Assembly (NCBI RefSeq): GCF_020177265.1
Contig: NZ_JAIVMC010000006.1
Location: forward strand, 248,001 to 312,000
From: Pseudooceanicola marinus
GTDB lineage: Bacteria > Pseudomonadota > Alphaproteobacteria > Rhodobacterales > Rhodobacteraceae
Length of the DNA stretch: 64,000 nt
Reading direction: 5' to 3'
Shown here: positions 57,629 to 64,000 of the stretch, piece by piece
Numbering within the stretch: position 1 is the first letter of the stretch
How the letters are laid out: every line of letters begins with the position of its first letter
The notes under the pieces: model-generated
What the model was told of the DNA's origin: nothing
What the model saw: the letters and a program-made list of their open reading frames with translations, nothing else
The model's database searches: none
Program-made: the position numbers and the translations under genes

Positions 57629-58330
57629 TTACGCGTTGCCGGTGGCGCTTTCGATGGAGACGGAGACGCCCGGGCCCATGGTGGAGCTCAGCGAAACCTT
57701 CTTCATGTAGGCGCCCTTGGCACCGGCCGGCTTGGCCTTGGACACCGCGTCCACGAAGGCGCGGATGTTCTCGGCCAGCTTGGCTTCGTCGAAGGAGACC
57801 TTGCCGACGCCTGCGTGCACCACACCGGCCTTTTCGGCCTTGAACTGCACTTCGCCGCCCTTGGCTGCTTCCACGGCCGCTTTCACGTCCATGGTCACGG
57901 TGCCGACCTTGGGGTTCGGCATCAGGTTGCGCGGACCCAGGATTTTACCCAGACGGCCGACGATCGGCATCATGTCCGGGGTCGCGATGCAGCGATCGAA
58001 CTCGATCGTGCCGCCCTGGATGGTTTCCATCAGGTCTTCGGCGCCGACGATGTCTGCACCGGCAGCCTGAGCTTCCTCGGCCTTCGGGCCACGGGCGAAG
58101 ACGGCCACGCGGACGTCCTTGCCGGTGCCGTTCGGCAGGCCGACCACGCCACGGACCATCTGGTCCGCGTGACGGGGGTCGACGCCCAGGTTCATGGCGA
58201 TCTCGACGGTTTCGTCGAACTTGACGCCGGCGTTGCCCTTGATCAGCGCAACGGCTTCCTCGACGGTCAGGTCTTCCTTGCCAGCGAATGCTTCGCGTGC
58301 GGCGCGGGTGCGTTTACCGAGCTTAGCCAT
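57629..58330 (-). CDS. rplA: 50S ribosomal protein L1
   Basis: Large-subunit stalk protein of 233 residues, also a translational repressor of its operon in many bacteria. Typical segments are [56 protein letters not shown] and [21 protein letters not shown]. The ATG overlaps the rplK stop by one base (TAATG), so it is translationally coupled. Confidence 0.97.
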   Translation of the reverse strand: MAKLGKRTRAAREAFAGKEDLTVEEAVALIKGNAGVKFDETVEIAMNLGVDPRHADQMVRGVVGLPNGTGKDVRVAVFARGPKAEEAQAAGADIVGAEDLMETIQGGTIEFDRCIATPDMMPIVGRLGKILGPRNLMPNPKVGTVTMDVKAAVEAAKGGEVQFKAEKAGVVHAGVGKVSFDEAKLAENIRAFVDAVSKAKPAGAKGAYMKKVSLSSTMGPGVSVSIESATGNA

Positions 58331-58755
58331 TACTTCACCTCGATGCCCATGGAGGACGCCGAGCCGAGGATGATCTTCATCGCGGCTTCGATGTCGTTTG
58401 CGTTCAGGTCCTTCATCTTCGCTTCGGCGATCTCTTTCACCTGAGCGACGGTGACGGTGCCCACGGTCTGCTTGCCCGGGTCAGTGGCGCCCGACTTCAG
58501 CTTCGCGGCCTTCTTCAGGTAGTAAGACGCGGGCGGCGTCTTGATGTCCATGGTGAAGGACTTGTCCTGATAGTAGGTGATCACGGTGGGGCACGGTGCG
58601 CCGGGCTCCATGTCCTGCGTCTTGGCGTTGAACGCCTTGCAGAATTCCATGATGTTGATGCCGCGCTGACCCAGAGCCGGACCAACCGGCGGGGACGGGT
58701 TTGCCTGACCGGCAGGCACCTGCAGCTTCATGCTGCCGACGAGTTTCTTGGCCAT
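58330..58755 (-). CDS. rplK: 50S ribosomal protein L11
   Basis: Protein of the GTPase-associated centre, 141 residues. Recognised by [35 protein letters not shown] in pieces (for example [20 protein letters not shown]), the N-terminal domain proline switch, and a C-terminal RNA-binding domain ([21 protein letters not shown]). AAGGAGA lies close before the ATG. About 180 non-coding bases separate it from nusG. Confidence 0.97.
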   Translation of the reverse strand: MAKKLVGSMKLQVPAGQANPSPPVGPALGQRGINIMEFCKAFNAKTQDMEPGAPCPTVITYYQDKSFTMDIKTPPASYYLKKAAKLKSGATDPGKQTVGTVTVAQVKEIAEAKMKDLNANDIEAAMKIILGSASSMGIEVK

Positions 58756-58936
58756 TGGCCTTCTCCTTTGTTCATCGCGCAGATGACGGGATGTCTCCCG
58801 CCCTGCACCTGTCCCCTCCGGCGCGCCTTCGGGGACGATTGCGCGTGGTCAGGTCCGACGGTCGCGACCGCCTCGCCTCCCACGTATGAACGGGACTTGC
58901 GCCCCGCCGCGGGCCCGCGGGCCCGCCTCGCGCGGA

Positions 58937-59470
58937 TCACCCTTGCTTGGTGACCTGCGTGAATTCCAGTTCCACCGGGGTTTCCCGGCCGAAGATCGAG
59001 ACCGACACCTTGAGGCGCTGGTTGTCCTCGTCGACCTCTTCGATCATGCCGTCGAAGTCCTCGAAGGGGCCGTCGTTGACCTTCACCTTCTCGCCGATCT
59101 CGAAGTTGATCAGGGTGCGCGGGGCCTCCTGGCCTTCCTCGACGCGGCCCAGGATGCCCTGAACCTCGGCGTCGCGCATCGGCATCGGGCGGCCCTGGGG
59201 ACCGAGGAAGCCGGTGACGCGGTTGATCGAGTTCACCAGGTGATAGCCTTCGTCGGACATCTCCATGTGAACCAGCACGTAGCCGGGCATGAAGCGGCGC
59301 TCGGTCGAGACCTTCTTGCCGCGGCGCACCTCGATGACCTCTTCGGTCGGAACGAGAACCTCGTCAATCTGGTCCTCCAGCCCCTTTTCCTCGACGCTCT
59401 GCCGGATCTGCTCGGCGATCTTCTTCTCGAAGTTCGAGAGGACCGAGACCGAGTACCACCGCTTTGCCAT
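58937..59470 (-). CDS. nusG: transcription termination/antitermination protein NusG
   Basis: A 177-residue two-domain elongation factor. The NGN domain has KRWYSVSVLSNFEKKIAEQI and FMPGYVLVHMEMSDEGYHLV, and the C-terminal KOW domain has EKVKVNDGPFEDFDGMIEEVD and IFGRETPVELEFTQV. The start is MAKRWYSV; 13 upstream in-frame residues are not part of the family. It follows secE, as in most bacteria. Confidence 0.97.
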   Translation of the reverse strand: MAKRWYSVSVLSNFEKKIAEQIRQSVEEKGLEDQIDEVLVPTEEVIEVRRGKKVSTERRFMPGYVLVHMEMSDEGYHLVNSINRVTGFLGPQGRPMPMRDAEVQGILGRVEEGQEAPRTLINFEIGEKVKVNDGPFEDFDGMIEEVDEDNQRLKVSVSIFGRETPVELEFTQVTKQG

Positions 59471-59730
59471 GTCGCAACGACCCTTCCATCGTCGGCCCCG
59501 GAGCTGCACCGAAGATCCCGGAGGATCCGGCGCGGCGGGCCGAATTGACCATACTGTGCCCCCAACAGAAAATCGGCGCGAGGCTCGAATCGCCGCGCGC
59601 CACGTAGGGGAGTGGACGGTGAGTTACAGCGAAGCGGGCCAAAGTGCAAGCCCGCGAAGGGGATAGGCTTGGCCCGTCCCGGCCGCGCCCCCGTCCGTCC
59701 GGCGCGCCCCGCCAGGGGCGCCGCCCGGGA

Positions 59731-59922
59731 TCAGCCGAAGAGGCCGAGCAGGCCGGTGAGGCCGGAGCGGATCAGCAGGTCCACCAGCGCGAAGAAGATC
59801 GCGGTGATGGCGGCCATGACGAAGACCATGACCGTGGTCAGCAGCACTTCGCGGCGGGTCGGCCAGGCGACCTTGCCGATCTCGGTGCGGGTCTGCTGGA
59901 TGAATTGCAGCGGGTTCGCCAT
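59731..59922 (-). CDS. secE: preprotein translocase subunit SecE
   Basis: Short one-helix SecE of 63 residues. It contains the family motif QTRTEIGKVAWPTRREVLL (amphipathic helix plus hinge) and a membrane segment TTVMVFVMAAITAIFFALVD. The start ATG gives MANPLQFIQQ. It sits between tRNA-Trp and nusG, with about 260 bases to nusG that hold no gene. Confidence 0.93.
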   Translation of the reverse strand: MANPLQFIQQTRTEIGKVAWPTRREVLLTTVMVFVMAAITAIFFALVDLLIRSGLTGLLGLFG

Positions 59923-60116
59923 GGGCGGTGTCCTCGGATCAACTGTGCGGGCGCAGGGACCGGCCCCGCGCGTCATCTGGCCCAGATAGGGCAAAAGCGG
60001 GGTGTGTTTCAAGGTGCAAAGCGGGTTGGACGCGCCGGGCGCCCCGTGCCCACGGCACGCGCTGCTCCGCCCCGTCGGGGGCGTGTCGATAACGGCGGCT
60101 GGTGGATGGGTCGGAT

Positions 60117-60192
60117 TGGCAGGGGCAGCAGGGTTCGAACCCGCGACCTACGGTTTTGGAGACCGTCGCTCTACCAGCTGAGCTATACCCCT
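60117..60192 (-). tRNA. tRNA-Trp (anticodon CCA)
   Basis: A complete 76-base cloverleaf with encoded 3' CCA. The acceptor stem is AGGGGTA with TGCCCCT (one G-U), the anticodon arm is ACGGTCT-CCA-AAACCGT, and the T-arm contains GGGTTCGAACCC. It lies upstream of secE, the conserved place for tRNA-Trp in bacteria. Confidence 0.97.
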
Positions 60193-60284
60193 AATCCGTG
60201 CCGTCGATTAAGGCAGCCGGCCGCGAAGTGCAAGGGGCGATCTGGGGGAAGTCGGGAAAAATGGCGCCCCGACCCGCGGGATGG

Positions 60285-60357
60285 CGGGGGCTGTCGGCCC
60301 CCTCGCGGCCCGGGGGCCGCTCCCCCGAGAGTATTTCGGGCCATCGTATGAATATGG
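60285..60357 (+). repeat. dispersed intergenic palindromic element, copy I
   Basis: GGGGGCTGTCGGCCCCC, the GCGGCCCGGGGGCCGC hairpin, then CTCCCCCGAGAGTATTTCGG and the tail GCCATCGTATGAATATGG. It lies between the SGNH-like gene (stop side) and tRNA-Trp. Confidence 0.65.
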
Positions 60358-60395
60358 CCGGGGCGCCGGATCCCATCCAGAGCGCCCCTGCCCTG

Positions 60396-61166
60396 TCAGC
60401 CCGCCAGACTGTCGCGGAACACCTCGACCATGCGGGCGGCGAAGGCGGCGTTCTTGTGGACGGGATCGTCCTCCTGCCCCGCCTCGTCCGAGGCCCAGGC
60501 GGGATCGGTCCAGTAGCCGGCCGTGATCGTCTCCTCCGGCTGGTGCAGCAAGCGAATCCCGTCCTGGGCCGCCTCCCTGTCCAGCCAGCCGCGAATCGCA
60601 TCGCGCTGCTCCGCCGTGGCGCCATCGGCCCCGGGGTAGACCCGTCCGGGGCTGCCCACGCCCCGGGTCAGCAAGGGCGCCGGGACGAAGGCGATGGTCA
60701 GCCCGGGCGTCGCACGGGCGAACGCGCAGGCGATCCGGTAGGCCTTGGTGCCACGCAGGAAGCGCCGCGCGACCTTGCGCTGCACCGCGGCCGAGAGGTG
60801 CCCGCCGGCACAGAGCGTTTCCAGCAGCGGCGGCATGAAATCGGCCATGCGGAGCCGTGCCCCGTAGAAGAGATAGCCGGCGAAATCGCCGCCGCCGAGG
60901 GCCTCGCGCCCCGCACCGTTGATCCGGCACACCATCTCGCGTGCGGCGGCGTCGCCCGGCAGGATGGTATTGTCGCGAAACTCCAGCGCGCGGAAGGCCG
61001 GCCCATAGGCGCCCCAGAACTCCAGGTGATCTGTCACCCGCGGCAGCAATCCGCGATCCAGCGCGTGTTTGACCGAGGCAATGTGGCTGTCCCCGAAGAT
61101 GCAGAGCGAGGGCAGCGGCGCGGGGGCGCGCTGAAGGGGCGCAGCGCGCTCAGCGGGCGAAGGCAT
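60396..61166 (-). CDS. SGNH-hydrolase-like protein of unknown function
   Basis: A 256-residue protein without signal peptide. SLCIFGDSHIASVKHAL near the N-terminus resembles the GDSx block of SGNH hydrolases, and DDPVHKNAAFAARMVEVF near the C-terminus resembles the Asp-x-x-His block. FVPAPLLTRGVGSP and the surrounding region are not recognised. It overlaps the GSCFA gene by 17 bases and is probably co-translated. An acyl-esterase or polysaccharide-modifying activity is possible but not shown. Confidence 0.7.
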   Translation of the reverse strand: MPSPAERAAPLQRAPAPLPSLCIFGDSHIASVKHALDRGLLPRVTDHLEFWGAYGPAFRALEFRDNTILPGDAAAREMVCRINGAGREALGGGDFAGYLFYGARLRMADFMPPLLETLCAGGHLSAAVQRKVARRFLRGTKAYRIACAFARATPGLTIAFVPAPLLTRGVGSPGRVYPGADGATAEQRDAIRGWLDREAAQDGIRLLHQPEETITAGYWTDPAWASDEAGQEDDPVHKNAAFAARMVEVFRDSLAG

Positions 61167-62244
61167 TCAGCATCTCCTCTTCGCATTTCACATCCTCGTC
61201 TCCCCTCGCCGCCTTCCAGGCCGTGCGCAGCTTGCGCGCCGCCTTGCCCCCCCCCTTGGTGCCCTTGCCACGCCGCCCCTTGGCCGGGCCGAAGGCGGCC
61301 TCCTGGTCGGCGAAGAATTTCGACATGACCACCTCCACCCCCTCGGGTACCACGCTGCGCTGGTTCGGAGCGTAGAACATGCCGCGAAAGACCGGATGGG
61401 TGATGATCTCGTAGCTGGGGAAGTAATCGACGTGGTCGTGCACCTGGGCCAGCTCGCCCGCCACGCCGCGCAGGACGGACTTGGAATAGCTGGTGGCGGT
61501 CAGCACATGGTCGCCGCTGGCGGTGGCGGTCAGCGGCACCGGGCTGACGGTCAAAAGCACCTTCAGGTCGGGCGCCTTCACCTTGAGCAGGGCCAGGGTG
61601 GTTTCCATGTCCGCCAGCACGTCCGAATGGCGGTGATTGTGGAAGACGTGGCGCTCCGGATCGAAGGTGCCGGCCAGCGTGCCGGGGCACATGGCGTATT
61701 CCAGCCCGCTCTCGGCGTTGCGCCAGCTTTCGGTCAGCCCGAGGGTGAAGACGAAGATGCCCGCGCGTTCGACCGCGCGGCGGATCGCCGCCAAGGTCGC
61801 CGCGCGCGAGGCCCGTGCCTCGGTCTCACTTTCAAACCCCTCGGGCTCGATCGCCGGGCGCAGCGGGTCGTAGACACGACCCTTGTGGTGCCACCATTCG
61901 CCCGGGTCCTGCATCTCGTCGAAGGCCAGGCGCAGCCACTGCAGCAGGGTGCGGGCGGTGTAGATATTGCCGGTGCGGAAGGAGAAGATGCCGTAGTTGT
62001 AGGCCCGCGCATCCTCCGGCGCCAGCCAGGCGGGGGCGGGTTCGGCATCGAACCACTGGTAGCCGCGCGCGCCCAGGGCCCGGCCGATATGCTGCGCGAA
62101 ACAGGAGCCGGCGGTGACGATCGGCGCATCCATCGGCACCTGGAACTTCGGCGTCCACAGGCCCGAGAGCTGCAGCGGGTTCTTCTCGGCCACGCCCGTC
62201 TTCCAGTAGGCGGTTGCGGGCAGATTTTCGTAGGGGTGCGCCAT
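61150..62244 (-). CDS. GSCFA domain-containing protein
   Basis: A 364-residue protein with the name-giving motif in VTAGSCFAQHIGRAL (around residue 45), then NYGIFSFRTGNIYTARTLLQ, VFTLGLTESWRN, and PSYEIITHPVFRGMFYAPNQR. GSCFA is a member of the SGNH superfamily found with polysaccharide and lipid A modification genes. A basic low-complexity stretch (GRRGKGTKGGGKAARK) lies near the C-terminus. It is coupled to the downstream SGNH-like gene. Substrate unknown. Confidence 0.88.
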   Translation of the reverse strand: MAHPYENLPATAYWKTGVAEKNPLQLSGLWTPKFQVPMDAPIVTAGSCFAQHIGRALGARGYQWFDAEPAPAWLAPEDARAYNYGIFSFRTGNIYTARTLLQWLRLAFDEMQDPGEWWHHKGRVYDPLRPAIEPEGFESETEARASRAATLAAIRRAVERAGIFVFTLGLTESWRNAESGLEYAMCPGTLAGTFDPERHVFHNHRHSDVLADMETTLALLKVKAPDLKVLLTVSPVPLTATASGDHVLTATSYSKSVLRGVAGELAQVHDHVDYFPSYEIITHPVFRGMFYAPNQRSVVPEGVEVVMSKFFADQEAAFGPAKGRRGKGTKGGGKAARKLRTAWKAARGDEDVKCEEEMLNAFAR

Positions 62245-62397
62245 GGCCCCTCCTTTCGCGATGCGTCAGGGGCCGGTGGCCCCCGGGGTGGTGCGGCCAG
62301 TGAACGCCCCGATCATGGCCAATAGCAGACATTTCCGGGGAAATGTTCCGGAAAGCTTCCTGTCTCGATCAGCCCGGCGCCGGGCCGGTCGGGGCGC

Positions 62398-63369
62398 CTA
62401 CATCCAGTGCAGCCGGCGCAGGATCACCCCCTGCACCAGGAAGATCAGCGCCATGATCCCCGAAAACACCCAGAAGGCATAGGGGGCACCGTCGCCGGGA
62501 ATGCCGCCCACGTTGATGCCGAAAAGGCCAGTGAAGAAGGTCAGAGGCAGGAAGACGGCCGAAAGGATCGACAGGGTGTACATGTGCCGGTTCAGCCGCT
62601 CCGACAGGGCGCCGGACAGCTCGTCCCGCAGGACGCCCAGGTTGTCGCGCAGCTCGTCCAGGTTCTCGGTCATCCGGGTCAGCCGGTCTACGGCCTCCTG
62701 CACCTCGCGCAGGTCGTGTTCGGCCAGGAGCGGGCTTTCGCTGCGCGCCAGCCGCGCGAGGGCATCGCGTTGCGGCGGCAGGTGGCGGCGAAGTTCGACC
62801 ACCGACAGGCGCAGGGCGGCGACACGGCGGCGCAGGTCCTGGTCGGGCTCGGCGATCACCTTGGGCTCCAGCCCGTCGACCTCGGAGTCCAGCTCGGCCA
62901 CGAAGGGCTCGACGCGGTCGGTCAGCCGGTCCGCCAGGTCGGCGAGGAAGGCGCCGGCGCTCTCCGGTCCCTCGCCGCGCGCGACCTCCTGCGCGATCTC
63001 CTCCAGCGCGCGGACGCGCTGGCGCGACAGGGTGATGATGCGCTGACCGTCGGCCCAGATGCGCACCGCCACCATGTCCTCCGGGTCGCGGTTGGGGTTC
63101 ATGTTCAGCGCGCGGAAGTTCAGCAGCAGGCCATTGCCGACCCGGGTGGCGCGCGGCCGGGTCTCCGGCTGGGTCAGAGCCTCGATCACCGTGTCGTCGA
63201 GATAGGCCAGACGCTTCGCCACCCAGTCGCGGGTGCCCGCGTGGGCGGCGTCCAGGTGCGCCCAGCCGAGGGTTTCGGCGCGCAGGGTCTCGGGGACGGC
63301 CTCACCCTCCAGGCTCTGGCCGCGCAGGGGGCCCGTCAGGGCATAGGCGAAGGTCACGGGGGCTGTCAT
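62398..63369 (-). CDS. zntB: CorA family cation transporter, ZntB-like
   Basis: A 323-residue membrane protein. A large cytoplasmic alpha-beta N-terminal domain includes a long helical stalk (residues 140-250), and two C-terminal helices follow: YTLSILSAVFLPLTFFTGLFG and FWVFSGIMALIFLVQGVIL. The pore motif is GINVGGIPG rather than the GMN of CorA, which fits ZntB (zinc, H+-coupled). The start MTAPVTFAYAL lacks a clear ribosome-binding site; a TTG 14 codons upstream is an alternative. Confidence 0.82.
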   Translation of the reverse strand: MTAPVTFAYALTGPLRGQSLEGEAVPETLRAETLGWAHLDAAHAGTRDWVAKRLAYLDDTVIEALTQPETRPRATRVGNGLLLNFRALNMNPNRDPEDMVAVRIWADGQRIITLSRQRVRALEEIAQEVARGEGPESAGAFLADLADRLTDRVEPFVAELDSEVDGLEPKVIAEPDQDLRRRVAALRLSVVELRRHLPPQRDALARLARSESPLLAEHDLREVQEAVDRLTRMTENLDELRDNLGVLRDELSGALSERLNRHMYTLSILSAVFLPLTFFTGLFGINVGGIPGDGAPYAFWVFSGIMALIFLVQGVILRRLHWM

Positions 63370-63443
63370 GAAGGCGAAGATAGCCGGGTCGGACCAAAGG
63401 TCCAGCGCCAAGGCGCCGCATCGACACTGGGGCCCGCAAACGC

Positions 63444-63472
63444 AAAACGGCGGCCCCGAGGGACCGCCGTTT
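63444..63472 (-). terminator. intrinsic terminator of tuf
   Basis: AAACGGCGG (63445-63453) pairs with CCGCCGTTT (63464-63472); the minus strand continues TGCGTTTGC. It lies 45 bases beyond the tuf stop. Confidence 0.75.
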
Positions 63473-63517
63473 CAATGTTCTGTCCGTCAGGGCGGAAGGA
63501 CCCGCCCCGCGCAATCA

Positions 63518-64000
<483 letters not shown>

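Overview
The window is about 64 kb of a high-GC, densely coding chromosome from an alphaproteobacterium, almost certainly a Rhodobacterales (Paracoccaceae/Roseobacteraceae) member. The evidence is a GcrA cell-cycle regulator, an F1-only atpHAGDC operon without Fo genes, a tuf / tRNA-Trp / secE / nusG / rplK / rplA block, DUF1467, DUF2125 and DUF6455 proteins, an FNR-type box, and an iron-sulfur photolyase of the PhrB/CryB class. I see no phage, insertion sequence, CRISPR array or rRNA; the region looks like core chromosome with a few accessory insertions.

Layout. 1-6.2 kb: hrpB (5' end cut), rpmB with a clear sigma-70-like promoter, the arginine pair argD-argF, and gcrA. 6.3-16.3 kb: an AsmA protein, rimO, the FeS photolyase, two tandem cysteine-rich DUF6455 genes behind a perfect FNR box, an SLC13/TrkA-C transporter, yebC and an SDR oxidoreductase. 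16.3-22.9 kb: a MORN-repeat exported protein, nadE, a small orphan protein, a 2OG-Fe(II) oxygenase, wrbA and a stand-alone response regulator. 23-36.6 kb: mce-DUF1467, EI24, a nitroreductase, a class II deacetylase-like hydrolase, small proteins, an M48 lipoprotein, a second SLC13/TrkA-C transporter, a YmdB-like phosphoesterase, an AmpD-like amidase with an excalibur-type lipoprotein, gatA-gatC, a ceramidase-like membrane protein, a UPF0173 hydrolase and an H-type lectin.

36.8-41.7 kb holds the F1 ATPase operon (minus strand). 42.4-49.5 kb carries an acidic RTX-like protein made of 17-residue repeats, a methyltransferase divergent from gloB, clpA and an M23 peptidase. 49.7-57.4 kb carries a MotA/TolQ-like plus coiled-coil/OmpA-like motor pair, chaC, a DUF2125 protein, and hisC-tyrA-extensin with 4-base ATGA overlaps. 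57.6-64 kb is the translation block (rplA, rplK, nusG, secE, tRNA-Trp, tuf), interrupted between tuf and tRNA-Trp by a GSCFA/SGNH pair and a ZntB-like transporter.

The most interesting signals are: (i) a family of nine dispersed intergenic palindromic elements sharing a CTCCG..CGGAG / GGnGTATTTC core, nearly all in 3'-flanking or convergent gaps; (ii) the FNR box with a correctly placed -10 in front of the tandem DUF6455 genes; (iii) a candidate uncharacterised ion-driven motor whose stator-like subunit has a periplasmic coiled coil far longer than the periplasm is wide; (iv) unusual repeat periodicities in the RTX-like and MORN proteins; and (v) the GSCFA/SGNH insertion in the tuf-secE block. 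No previously described defence system was found.
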